Assembly: GCA_964200075.2 (NCBI GenBank)
Contig: CAXNAA020000373.1
Coordinates: forward strand, 1-21,943
Reading direction: 5' to 3'
From: Sphacelaria rigidula
Lineage: Eukaryota > Phaeophyceae > Sphacelariales
Length of the DNA stretch: 21,943 bases
The position numbers were made by a program, and so were the translations under genes. The notes under the pieces were generated by a model, which was not told the DNA's origin, made no database searches, and saw nothing but the letters and a program-made list of their open reading frames with translations. This document shows positions 9,196 to 19,200 of the stretch, one piece after another; the stretch's first letter is position 1; the number at the start of each line of letters is the position of its first letter.

Positions 9196-11097
9196 GTCGT
9201 CCCATTTATTCTGGGCGCCAGTCTACCCCTTTCGGGATATGTGGGCACATCAGCCACACAGGCGTCTGTACAGGTGGAAAATGAAGTTAAAAAAAGAAAG
9301 GCAAGCCAGACAACGCTTCAGACTGGCTACATCTTGCCCTGCTCGGGTAGCCGTTCATGGATGCGATCCGCTAAGCCAACGGATACAGCTTCCATCACCC
9401 AAGCCTTCTTACGGCACCCGCCGTTCCACGCCCCACATTCTCGAAACCCATGTCAATCCCCCCAAACCGCGAACTCGATATGTCGGCACAGGCGCTGGAG
9501 CGTACTCACGGGCTAGAGAATCCGCAGGCCGTATCGTGCTTCGTTCAAGAATTGCTCAACCTTCACCGGGGCCAGGGTCGGGACATATTATGGCGAGACA
9601 TCAACCGATGTCCCACAGAAGAAGATTACGAGTCCATGGTTCTCGACAGTGAGTTCCATGTAGGCGAATTTCAAAGCAAACGTAACGAACAGTTTCTTTT
9701 AGGTTCGAGCGTCGCTTGGGCGAAGAGGGAAAACGATCGAATGGCAGCGGTTAGGGGGGAGTTTGTCATTGTACACTAGCTCATCTCTAGTCCGACTTTT
9801 GTTACTCCCAAGAACTTCCATATTCTCAATCCCGCAGTTCCACTTATCGCGCGACCCATGGCGGTGCGAGACCTCAACCCTGTTTTGTGCTACCTTTCTC
9901 ACTGTCCCAATGCGCCTTCTGCCCTGCCGGACAGAGACAGGGGGACTGTTACGGCTGGCGGTCGGTTTGATGCAGCCATTCAGTGAAGACCGGCGGGATT
10001 ATACCCCGTTGCTCAATCAACTTGCTCTGTACTTTCAAATACGAGACGACTTGATTAACCTCGCCAGCGCCGAGTACATGAAGGCGAAGAGCTACTGCGA
10101 AGATCTGACGGTGAGGTGTTGGAGGTGTCGGAGATACGAGCTCGAGGTCGCGGTCTTCTTCAAAAGTTACAATAAATTCATCGTGCGTCAGGTCCTTTGT
10201 TGTCGACTAGTAACACTTGCTTCGAGACGGCGGTCACGTATTACACATGCCAACAGTTGAAGTATTTCCCCCCCAAATGCCGTACATCGCTTGAGTCCTG
10301 ATCTCCCCAATTTTCCGCCCTTGTTCCCCTTGCTGTGTTCTCGAAATGTTCCCAAGGAGGGTAAATTCTCGTTTCCCATTATTCACTGCGTGAGAGCTAG
10401 GCCGAACGACCACCGCCTCTTGAATATTCTCAGACAGAGAACGGATGACGTGGAAGTGAAGAAGCATGCCGTTTCATGGGTGCAACAGTCGGTGAGTTTG
10501 ATGGCGTGATTCGACTGCATGTTCACGCCGAGAAGAGGTGGTACACCTCGCCGGTATTTCCCTCGTGCAGTTGTGTAGTTTGTTTCGTTTCAACCGTGTT
10601 GCGCTGGCTAGCGCGAGGTCGGAAACAAGAAGTTCAACTGCCCGTGCTTTGAGTGCTTCATAGGCAGGATGGCTGAGACTTGAACTCGCATTCGGTATCA
10701 TTCGCATCCACGTTTGACTACCCCAAACCATCCGTCACCAGAGAGAATTGGCAGGGTCGGCAATCCCCAGCGCTCAACATTCCTCAACTTGAACGGTGAA
10801 ACACGGAATGACAATCTTTGTTCTCCACTCCGTGTCATGTCTCCACAGGGCTCTCTTGCCTATACTCGCGATCGACTAGTGAAACTGAAGGACAGCATAA
10901 CCTCCGCTATTTCTTCGCTCGGCGGACACTTGGGACTCAGCCGACTGATCGAAGGTTTAGATCGGCAGTTGGACGGATTGAATGTTGCGGCCACTCCGCC
11001 GTCTTCGGATAAAGGACGTGGAGGGGAAACAGCAAGCGGTAGCATCAGTACCAGCAGTGGCGAGGGGCAGGCGCCATTTACGCTTGAATCATTGTAA
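3598..11097 (+). CDS. GGPS1: Geranylgeranyl diphosphate synthase (type III), six exons, 5' end missing
   Basis: The enzyme condenses three isopentenyl diphosphates onto dimethylallyl diphosphate, or one onto farnesyl diphosphate, to give GGPP, used for protein prenylation and terpenoids. Exons: 3598-3674, 4255-4363, 9492-9648, 9935-10110, 10357-10491 and 10849-11097. All junctions are GT-AG and keep one frame, giving about 300 residues and a TAA stop. The first Asp-rich motif is [13 protein letters not shown]; the second is [10 protein letters not shown]. Other family blocks are [54 protein letters not shown] and NILRQRT. Ala and Ser at -5 and -4 of the first motif are small, as in GGPP rather than FPP synthases. 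Missing are roughly the first 20-60 residues, so targeting cannot be judged. The C-terminus has a Ser/Gly-rich extension. The gene converges with SEM1. The symbol follows the animal orthologue. Confidence 0.93.
4255..4363 (+). CDS. GGPS1: GGPP synthase exon B (first Asp-rich motif)
   Basis: One base completes the split Leu codon, followed by 36 codons with the substrate-binding DDIED motif and the conserved [20 protein letters not shown] block. The acceptor is ccgcgtag and the donor CAG|GTGGGG. The exon ends in phase 0. The intron before it (3675-4254) is 580 bp; the one after it is 5,128 bp. Confidence 0.95.
4880..4950. repeat. Strong hairpin with 19-bp arms
   Basis: The arm 4880-4898 (tcgccagatatccggggtc) is the reverse complement of 4932-4950 with one mismatch. 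Inside it, ggtctca and tgagacc form a second, nested pairing. It lies in the intron, flanked by AT-rich sequence on both sides, and could be the core of a small foldback element. Confidence 0.85.
5596..5826. mobile_element. Small element with 11-bp terminal inverted repeats and tandem repeats
   Basis: caccctgtaca at 5596-5606 is the exact reverse complement of 5816-5826. Inside are three imperfect tandem units of about 39-42 bp starting near 5680, 5719 and 5761, each with the core gcacacgattctgaac (gcgcacg in the first) followed by Gtt-type repeats. The unit explains a repetitive Cys/Ser-rich frame on the minus strand. It fits a MITE, but I could not identify a target-site duplication. Confidence 0.6.
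5680..5800. repeat. Three-unit tandem repeat, about 40 bp per unit
   Basis: The units begin at 5680, 5719 and 5761 and share the core cacgattctgaacag, with variable spacing in the agttgtttg-type tails. The tails themselves contain small inverted repeats (gttgtttg and caaac/acaac pairs), so each unit can form a short hairpin. Confidence 0.8.
7565..7595. repeat. (TA)n microsatellite
   Basis: An alternating AT tract of about 31 bp with one interruption (acat). It lies in the large GGPP synthase intron. Confidence 0.95.
7785..8045. mobile_element. Foldback element with 63-bp arms
   Basis: Position 7785-7847 and the reverse complement of 7983-8045 align without gaps over 63 bp with 11 mismatches (about 83% identity), sharing gaccctaaaa, tggacaatgaa and cggcc blocks. 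The 135-bp loop has its own short hairpin near 7940-7969 (acgcatgga / tccatgcgt). It has no coding capacity and is most simply a non-autonomous foldback or MITE element. Confidence 0.75.
8318..8342. repeat. (AT)n microsatellite
   Basis: A pure alternating AT tract of about 25 bp, followed within 15 bp by a short tttta repeat. It is intronic. Confidence 0.95.
8403..9030. mobile_element. MITE-like element, 628 bp, TA at both ends
   Basis: tagagttgttaactgg (8403-8418) pairs with 9015-9030 with one mismatch in sixteen. Both ends carry TA at the outer edge, as expected for insertion at a TA dinucleotide (Tc1/mariner-like). Close to each end the hexamer aactgg/ccagtt recurs, about ten times in total, resembling subterminal transposase-binding repeats. 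The interior has a GC-rich hairpin (8505-8551) and no transposase. The superfamily is inferred from the ends alone. Confidence 0.65.
8505..8551. repeat. GC-rich hairpin inside the 628-bp element
   Basis: cgcgactcc (8505-8513) pairs with ggagtcgcg (8543-8551), and gcgttgc (8518-8524) pairs with gcaacgc (8533-8539), giving a two-part stem of sixteen perfect pairs with a small internal loop. Confidence 0.9.
9151..9194. repeat. (GT)22 microsatellite
   Basis: An uninterrupted GT tract of 44 bp, about 300 bp before exon C of GGPP synthase. The frames of Val/Cys or His/Thr repeats running through it are artefacts of the repeat. Confidence 0.98.
9492..9648 (+). CDS. GGPS1: GGPP synthase exon C
   Basis: The exon holds 52 codons plus one base and begins [17 protein letters not shown] after the acceptor cggcacag. 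It contains [18 protein letters not shown] and [13 protein letters not shown], which bind and position the allylic substrate. The donor is GTGAGT. The frame is open for about 40 codons upstream of the acceptor, but those residues do not resemble the family and are read as intron. Confidence 0.95.
9935..10110 (+). CDS. GGPS1: GGPP synthase exon D (second Asp-rich motif)
   Basis: Two bases complete a Lys codon across the intron (9649-9934), then 58 codons run from [13 protein letters not shown] through [17 protein letters not shown] to KSYCEDLT. The DDLIN motif matches the D-D-x-x-N form usual in eukaryotic GGPP synthases. The acceptor is ccggacag and the donor GTGAGG, leaving phase 0. Confidence 0.95.
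10357..10491 (+). CDS. GGPS1: GGPP synthase exon E
   Basis: The exon holds 45 codons, beginning [12 protein letters not shown] and including [17 protein letters not shown] and a final VQQS. It follows directly on CEDLT of the previous exon, as in the family. The acceptor reads cccaag, an AAG instead of the CAG or TAG used elsewhere in this gene. The donor is GTGAGT. Flanking introns are 246 and 357 bp. Confidence 0.94.
10849..11097 (+). CDS. GGPS1: GGPP synthase terminal exon F with Ser/Gly-rich tail
   Basis: The exon holds 82 codons plus TAA. The first 47 or so (from [17 protein letters not shown] to the LDRQLDGLN segment) match the helical C-terminal end of the family. About 35 further residues form a low-complexity tail rich in Ser, Gly, Thr and Pro, ending FTLESL, which ordinary relatives lack. 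The acceptor is ctccacag. No clear polyadenylation signal is seen just downstream. Confidence 0.9.
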   Translation, partial: GSLAYTRDRLVKLKDSITSAISSLGGHLGLSRLIEGLDRQLDGLNVAATPPSSDKGRGGETASGSISTSSGEGQAPFTLESL

Positions 11098-13135
11098 CGG
11101 CTGCTTTGCGCTATGGCATTTGTTTTGGGTTTCCTTTAGAACCAATAGTTTGGACACGAACGTCAAAACGGACATGTACATATTCCAAGTAAGAGCGAGA
11201 CAGCATTGGAAGTAGTATCGGGCAAAGATGCAGTTTCGATTCGGTTTTAGAGCATCAAGCTCAGCGCGTTTTGCCCATGGAACATGGGATTTTACAGATT
11301 GGGGACGGATTTTTCATTGAGGATGAGAAACCCGGAGAACCAAATCTTCGAAATATGGTTCCATTCCCCCACCTACTGGCAGCTATTGGCAACTTCTACA
11401 CGCCATACATATATGGATTTCGATGACCGAAATGTTGGGGGGTCCTGGATGAAGAACCAATTTCGAGGAATTTCGGCGATCTGATGGGATCATCTAAATT
11501 CCCCAAAATAGTTTGTTCACCTGGGACCCCAACATATCGATTACCAGGATCCAAATCTGTATGGCGTATAGTAGTTGTCGAAAGCCACAAGTAGGTGAAG
11601 GAATGGAACTTTATTTCCAAGATTTGGCGTGGATACGAAGATTTTAATTTCCCGGGTTCTCATCCTTAATAAAAGATCCATCCCCAATTTGTAAACTCCC
11701 GTGTTATGTTGGTATGGACGTGGGAACTCAAACATCAATACGGGCAGAAGGATTCGAACTCCACGGAAGTGACGCTTCAAGTAGGGAGTTCACGCCGCCC
11801 CCTGGTCAGCAAGGCAAACACTTGCACGTTGATGCTGTTCTCCGGAGTATTTCCAATGTGAGGCCGTATCTCTCGTTTTTTTTCGACTCGAAAACATGCG
11901 GTCGAATCGAATTGGTCGCTACGAGGCCGTATCAGATACGTCCACGCCCTTCATGTTCCCCGATGGCTTCGATTCCATTTTATAACAATTTGCGCGGGAC
12001 GGGCAGGGTCGAAAACAGAAAAGCTTAGCTTTTTCGAGCGAAACGAGCGGCGGAAATGAGCGGAGGGATACATGATGAGTTCCATGTTGCAGACAACCAT
12101 GCCAGAAACCACCCTCTCACGGTACCATGCAAAACCCACCTGGTTCATTAGCAGCTACCAACTCAACCCTGCAGTGAGAGGGGACCAACACCACAACCCT
12201 CTTGGCATGGCGTGTTTCTTTTTTGTTGGCGAAAACTTGGGCATCTAATTTTGTGGCAGCGTCCACTGACGGAGTTAGTTGCATGTTGGGGTGGACGACC
12301 GAGTTGCGAACAAGCTCATGGAGCGCAGAGGGAGTGCAAAACTGCACGTGATCAAAATCTTCTCCGCATCCTCCTGTATGCAGAGTTGAGACAGCTCTGC
12401 TGTCTGTATGTCACGTCGCCCATTTATTTTCCACACCGCGCCTGCATGCTCTACGAAATACTATGCACAGGCGGCATGTACTTGCTGTACTGCTGTCTAT
12501 ATTTAATACAAGGAAATAAGTACCGCTTCACGAAGTTCGTTTCGCCTCTTCGATCCACAGCGTGCAAATTTTCTCGGACCCAAACACAGCAAAGCGAACT
12601 AAATCAATTCCGCCGCACGAACTCGTTCGAGTCGATTTTTTTTAGAAGACACGGGCTGGGAGAACGTGCCAGCAGCGGGACTTTGCGGGCACCGCGGTCA
12701 CGATGTCTCATCGCAGTACTCCCCCATCCACCCGCCCTTTCAATTATGGCAAGCAACTAATGAGTACGTCCGCCCCCCTCTACATCCTCTCGCCTGCCCT
12801 TGGAATTTGCCCACGGCCATACTCTACACTTCCCGCAAATGTGCAGGAAAGGCCTTGCGCTCTACTTCAAGTGACATTCGTACCCAGCTTTCCACCCATC
12901 ACGCTGGCACTCGCCCATCATGGTTCATGCCTGAAGATAATTTCAAGCCGGAATCAATACCACCTCGCAGCAACGAGTAGCAGCGACGTACAAGAGAAAT
13001 CATATCTCCGGCATCGCCTGCGCAGAAAATAACAGTCAGAACCGACCAACTAGACACGGGAAAAAAAAAAATCATCAGGAGACGTTGCCAACACCGAAAA
13101 TGATCATGTACCGCACCACCTTTTGGCACACATTG
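11098..13135. other. Space between the convergent GGPP synthase and SEM1 genes
   Basis: The stretch holds the 3' flanks of both genes and the 426-bp near-palindrome at 11281-11706. A 182-codon plus-strand frame (12212-12760) and a 76-codon minus-strand frame (12347-12117) are present but resemble no family, and frames of this length can arise by chance here. No clear polyadenylation signal was recognised for either gene. Confidence 0.6.
11281..11706. mobile_element. Near-palindromic foldback element, arms about 205 bp
   Basis: The left arm runs from 11281 to about 11484. The right arm, read as reverse complement from 11706 to about 11490, repeats it in order: tttaca-attgggga, gaggatgagaa / aaggatgagaa, ttccatt-c-cacctact, acgccataca, gatatgttgggg and ggaattt. 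The right arm has about 20 extra bases near 11630. The arms almost touch at the centre (about 11485-11490). The two arms carry open frames that translate similarly (LGTDFSLRMR and LGMDLLLRMR), which follows from the duplication. There is no recognisable protein and no clear target-site duplication. Confidence 0.75.
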
Positions 13136-13246
13136 TCATGACTGCGGTTTTGATTGACCTGCCGCACTTGTTACCCTTGTCTTTTCCAGCTCTGCCCTAA
13201 GCTGGTTGCAGAAGTCATCATCCATGTCATCATCATCCCAATCATC
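13136..13246 (-). CDS. SEM1: SEM1 exon 3 with stop
   Basis: The exon holds 36 codons plus TGA after the acceptor cctgcag. It begins DDWDDDDMDDDFCNQLRAEL, the most conserved part of the family, and ends with a Ser/Gln-rich tail (VTSAAGQSKPQS). The intron before it (13247-13594) is 348 bp. Confidence 0.93.
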   Translation of the reverse strand, partial: DDWDDDDMDDDFCNQLRAELEKTRVTSAAGQSKPQS

Positions 13247-16200
13247 CTGCAGGCAAGAAAATCACGAGGGTAGCAAGGAGAGAAGGACAAGGAAGGCCGC
13301 TAGATTTCTGTTGTGATTGACAAAAAAATTGCGGATGCGGGTTTCGTCAGACTAGTGCTCAATTCTCCATCGCCTCTGCATTGAGGTGACGTAGGATTCG
13401 CTGCACCTGCTGGGCAACCGACAGACATATCACCTTGTCTACAGCCCTGCACCAGTCCACACAATCCCCGGGAACTTACGCCATATGGTGCTACTGTACA
13501 GCAGAAATGGTGCCTGTATTTCAGGCGATGGACGTGCAACGGCGTCATCGAGACGTCATCACACGCAGGATATTGTGGACTAGATAAACTTTACCTGCCA
13601 CTGTTGAAGATCCTCCTGGTCTTCCGCCGACTCGTCCCAATTTGCCTCCGCGAATTCCTGGCATACAGAAAATAACAAGGAACCGTCAATTTTTCATTTT
13701 AGTGTAGGACCGGGTATTGCAGCTCGGATCTCCATATCTGAGAAAGGTCGTGCGTGGTCGAGCCCACGCGCCCAACACACTTCGGCCAATACTTGGGGTA
13801 CCTTTGGGTTGCCTTTTGGTCATCTTAGCAACAGTTTGCAAGGGACCCAGACTATCAAGGTGGTACGTGCGTGGTTCGCGGAGTTTTGCCCGTGTCTCAA
13901 CGTGCCTTCAAATTTCATCAACGCGCAGCGGCTAGAAATGACCCTCACCATTGGGTGACCCACGAGAAGACAAGTGCAATCGATACCCAACTCCCAAAAA
14001 TTGAAAACATCCAATGGTAATCCAAGGTGACGCCGAGAACCCGACCATCCGTTCATGCGCTGTACGCCAAGCACATCTCAGCCGAGAAACTCTTGGCGGA
14101 CGACGTCTGATTCACGAGACAGCACAGGAGCGGCATATCGCGTCCTCGAGATATGACTTGGAACTACACGATGGAAGTGAATATGAGCGGGTCAGGTTAC
14201 TCAGGAATCGCTTTCAGATATGTATAGCTTACGATTCCTAAAACGGTCCCCGATCCAGGCTATCATATTCCTGTCAAATATTGGGCTGTTGATTAGGCCT
14301 GTCTTAGCACGTTTTTTTTCGATCGAAAATAAAAGGTGCCTAGACACGCCCCTTAGCTTTCCATGTTGAACCCGAAAATCTAAAAAAACGCGGTCGTGAC
14401 AATCGCGAATGTACCGTTTGCGATTATCGCTCATTTTTTTGTGCATGAACAGCGAGCGGGATCAACATCGATAGGGCCGGGTGTGGGTTACCGCAACACA
14501 CACAGGAAGCGCATGAGTCGGTATCATTTTATCTTCAGCATGAAAAAGCTTAACTTCCAGGTGGGACACCGTGACAATCATAATCGTTGGCCACCTGTTT
14601 TTTTACTCAGCTACTGAACCTACCGATGTGCTGTGCCCTCAGACTTTCCGGGAACATACCGCACTACTGCGCTACACGATCGTGCTATACGCTCGAACAA
14701 AGGTGGAGTGACCATCGCAAGTGAGTTCTCATGCCCTCTTGACACAAAAACTGCGAGTCTCCCTGAGTGGCGGAGGCGGTGTCGGCGGTCGATGCTGGCA
14801 GCTCATCGGTCAGTGATGGAACAGGACTCATGACTCCAACCGTAAATTTCACATCACAAATCACCTCTCCGCAATCCATATCGTACAAGACAACACGTGA
14901 GATGTGTTTCTGTACATATACAAACTCTTGTTCCGGGCTTTTACAGTCACACACAAATCCAAACCCGAACCCAAGACAGGCAAAGAACACTCGGGCAATG
15001 GAGGTATACATGGTGCCCCAGCCTAAACGTATATGTCTTTGTTTGAAATCGGTATCTCTGGTGTTTTGACCCTCGGCGTGGATCACCTGGGTGTCAGACC
15101 ATCTCTCATGCGACCCATTCAAATCAAAATCGCGACCGATTGTGAACGAAATGTGTTAGGGCGTAACTCATGGAACAACATCAGTGACGATTTTGAAGAG
15201 AGATGACCCACACGGTTTTGAATTTTGGTCAGCGTGCAGGTTTCTGATCCAAATGGGCACTCAACCTTTGAATTCCGAGCCGAAATGCAGGAACTGCAGC
15301 CCAAACACACTCACACCCTCCCATGTGCTGTGGTTGTTACTGTACTGTGGTGCGTTAGGACCGTGCGAAGGCGGTTTCATCTCCGTTGAAGGTTACTTGA
15401 GCTACCGTACCAATGTTGTGTTTCGCTCTGTTCTAGATAATTGTAGTCGGCGCGCAGTGCTGTGTGTTCGTTCGAATCCTACGAAGACGGTTTGGTTTGC
15501 GCTTGGGATTACTCCTTCTGTCACTGTTCTTGTGTCCCGGTCAGCACAAAAGTCGTAGCACGCAGTGCTGTCCACACACTGGTGAAAACGTCATGGCGTG
15601 TTGGCTGTCGTATCTTATGTAACACGAATAAGGTGCTTCGTGCCCACACCCATTTCTCCGCTGTAATTGCCGCCTTTTATTGTTGTGCGTTTGCACCCTA
15701 AGGACATGATTTGAGTTGCGTTGGAGATCGCCTGAGCTGTGCTGTTGTTGTGTCCCGGTCTATGCAGAATTGGGATGGGTGCAGCCCGTTGGTTCGACAT
15801 CTCTGGTGCTGGTACAAGACAAGACGCGACAACGAAGCCCAACACCTACACACCAAGCCCCGAAAAAATAAGCACAGATGGCCACCACCCATGCGCATTA
15901 GGTCCACCGCTAGCCCTTGCTCGTTTAACACAGCAGTCTTTGTTTGACGGTAATCCGTTCAGTATTGAAGGAAGGATGGCCGCATGCGTATCAGTTTCAA
16001 CCGAAAGCGTGCCGGTGCTGATCCTCATTTGTGGGTGTTTTCGGCGTGTTTGTGTGACGCACTTGTGTTTCTTGGTGACATCTGAATCTATTTCACCAGA
16101 GCGAAGCACATTGAGCTCAGTTGATCAGCAGCTACAGCTTGATCTATATGCCTTTTGTTCGCGGGGTAGTGGGGTCGGTAGGGCTCTCAGTTTCACGTGT

Positions 16201-19200
16201 TATTGTGTTGGGTTGTGTATCACACCGCTGCATGTGCCCTACGTTTACGTTCTCTTCGAGTAGACATATTGCCAGTTCACGCGAAGCGATTTTTCCGGCC
16301 TCCTTGGGGGGTGGTATTACACCGATCGATCACGGGTGGACAGATTTTGAGCAAACATTTTTTTCTGCCTCAATAAGACACTGTATTATTTCAGCCCATC
16401 AGAAGGCGTAAAACCTATGCGATCTTCTCCCCTGGCATCATCTTCGCAAGTAGTTGCCAGGAGGATTGCACAGTATGGCAGAAGACGGTTCGATCGCATC
16501 CATGGGCACAGTCAAAGGCGGCTTACAGCTCGAGATGGCGAATCTTCAGGCACGGACCTAGGTCCCTGTTCATTCGTCTCTCAGTTCATCACCGCTTCCC
16601 ACTGCCGCCCGATCCAAGGCGGAGACAACGACGAGGACACACATGGAAAATGGGCTTTCTCATAGCACCGCCATGTCATCTACATGGGGAGATGCACAGC
16701 AGTGTAGGTGAACGTGCTTTGATCGCGCCCATGCGCGTGGGCAACGATATCTTACAGCTCGAGACAACGAATTCTGGAAGTTGGGATGAGCGCCTGCTCG
16801 GTGAATAAATGGGCAGCGCTCACTATTTTTTGCGGCGACTTTCAGTGGTTTCATCTACTACTCTGCGCATGATTTGAACTGAAATTAATTAGTAACCCAA
16901 AAATAAATCCAAAAGCGAGGGAAAGGTCAAGAGAATAGAGGGGTGAGAGGCTTCCTCAGACTTGGGTAGTGGTGCGGTGAAACAAACACACCAGGTCTGT
17001 AAGAAGAAAAAATACAAGACAACAGAAAGAAAATGAAGAAAAAGAAAAAGAGGAAAAGAAAGGAACTACGTGGATATCACGGGAGTCAAACAGCCCAAAG
17101 TACCCTCTAAGAAAAACATCAATGTAGACGCACTAGCGAGTGTATTACGCGAGGGCCTGTTCATTACGTTTCGGTGGTCCTCGATAGACATAGAGGGAAC
17201 TATAGCGGTAACACAGCAAACCGTTACTCAGCATGGTGCGCCTTGCTCCAGGTTGTCATGTACATCTTCCGAGTTCGTACTCGTAGTCCCTTCGCGATCC
17301 GGTACTGTAAAGGCTGGTTCGCCTAAGCAGCTCACTTTCCTTCAGCCCGTTCTAACCAACCATTGATCGCGAGTTGTGCCTACTATGACACATCGTGGTA
17401 ATCGGCAAATCAGCGCGCGTCTTCAAATTCATGTAGCACTGCGATTCGACAAGGTCTCGTTAAACGAAATACCAAACTGTAGTCAAGTGTGAAAGTGTAG
17501 AGAGCTGAGGGTACTATGTGCGGCGGAATTACCCAAAAGAAAACGGCGAAGATTGGATTTTCGCGTACAGTCGGTTGTGCCGCGTGGTGCCGCACAAGCT
17601 GTAGCACAATTCCCGAGCTCAAGTTTCAGTCGTTTTCGATGACTTTTTGACATGATGCACAGGAGGCATCTGCAAACACCCCTTCGTTCCTCCCGTGTTT
17701 TTTATTATTTATTTTCTTCGTCAATTACCGGCGACAGAATATTTCAGAACAGCTTCTCGGAACAAAATTCAAAATTGCCAATAACTCACGAAGAGAGAAA
17801 AAACAAACAGGGGGGGGGGGAGGGGAAAGGGGTCGGCGTACACACGTCCTGTATATGTGTCAAATTTTCATCGAAAACACCTTGAAATTGAACAGCATAA
17901 GTGCGTTTGAATTATTCGTAACGGGTAAACCTCGATATACTATAGAAACCGGTTGTCGATGGAATGACGCATTTACTTCGCTCAATTTTGGATCGTTTCC
18001 GATGAAATTTTGACACGATGCACAGGATGTATGTGCGAGTACCGAACCTTTCCCCATATGTTTTTTTTGTCTACGTGATTTATTGGCAACGGAACATTTC
18101 AGAACAGTTATTTCGGAACAAAATTGCCAATAACTCACGAAGAAGAAAAAATAACATAGTGGGAAGAGTTTGGTATTCGCACATACATCCTGTACATCGT
18201 GTCAAAATTTCATCGAAAACGATCCGAAATTGAGCGAAGTAGATGCGTTTAAACATTCCTGGTGGCTTCTTGGGGGGCCCCGCCTATGCACTAAGATAAC
18301 CACAACGCCAGCAGGATATTGCCTCTCATCTTGGCCCAGCGAAAGGTCTACGTAAAACTAATAGGTGGAACAGACCATAAACGCTATTGTATTGTGTATC
18401 GCCGGTTGTTCATGGGTGCTGCTAATGTGAGTGGCAGTACAGTAGTCAGCGTCAGAAGCATGCAGAATTCGTAATTTCTTAGTTTCTCAAAGATTGTAAA
18501 AATTTGTTTCGCTTGCCACCGCCCATCAGAGTGACTGTTGGATGCCAAAAAATGGGCAATCGGAGATATTTCAACCCTCTTCCTCAATATATTGAAAGAA
18601 AAAATATCTGCGATCGATATTGAGTAACTTACGGGCTTGACCGATCTTCGGGGGTGCTGCAAAAATGCGACCCCAGGCTCTAGCTTTTCGGTATTTTTCG
18701 GTGGATCGACTCGATCCCGATCATATAAGTGAAGACTCTAAAAGGATTGTTTCTTTGAAATCCTACCTAGACACTGCGCTAAAGCCGGAAAATTATGATT
18801 CTTGGACCATTTACGGTCGATAACACCCTCCTGATAAACGGGATCTTTTGCCCGGTATCGCCCCCACAGCACCAACTTGGGCAATTGTGATTCGAGCACG
18901 ATTTGCTTATTTTGCCAAAACTATCGACGCTACGATACGTAGCACTTTCGAGTGCTCATGGAAAATGTATGCGAAAACCCCCCGAAAATAGGCCATCCGC
19001 AGAGAATGCTAGACTGAGGTCTGTGCAGTATAGGAGGGAAACACGATCTCGATCGTTTTTGTGAAGAATTTTATACGTATTCATTCATCTGAATATTTAC
19101 CGTTTCGTCGCGGAAGAGCGGGAAAACTGCTTATGTTGGACCAAAACGGTAAAAAACACCCTCCTGATAAATGGGGTATCAAGTCCGTATCGCCCCGAAA

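Larger units (their letters stand above)
4364..9491 (+). other. Large GGPP synthase intron (5,128 bp), repeat-rich
   Basis: The intron is bounded by GTGGGG and the acceptor cggcacag. It contains the hairpin at 4880-4950, the element at 5596-5826 with short tandem repeats, the foldback at 7785-8045, the element at 8403-9030 with inverted ends, and three microsatellites. Frames up to about 116 codons occur, but none resembles a protein family, and I see no nested gene. Confidence 0.85.

Noticed and set aside
9045-9652. Overlapping frames running through the GT tract
   Set aside because: They are open because the dinucleotide repeat has no stops. Only the part at 9492-9648 is a real exon, in a frame starting elsewhere.
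10667-10733. Minus-strand tRNA-like segment with ggatgg/ccatcc ends and a gttcaag loop
   Set aside because: The D arm and anticodon arm do not pair, and the T stem has a mismatch. It lies in the last GGPP synthase intron and looks like chance or a very old remnant.
11738-11760. B-box-like gttcgaatcc on the minus strand, a possible tRNA or SINE
   Set aside because: No matching A box, acceptor stem or cloverleaf could be formed around it.
12212-12760. 182-codon plus-strand frame
   Set aside because: The residues resemble no family and no splice or start context supports it. Given the number of frames in the window, one of this length by chance is plausible.
15739-16263. 174-codon plus-strand frame inside the SEM1 intron
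   Set aside because: No family resemblance; Cys- and Ser-rich translation typical of chance frames. The same judgement applies to the 145-codon minus frame at 15122-14685.
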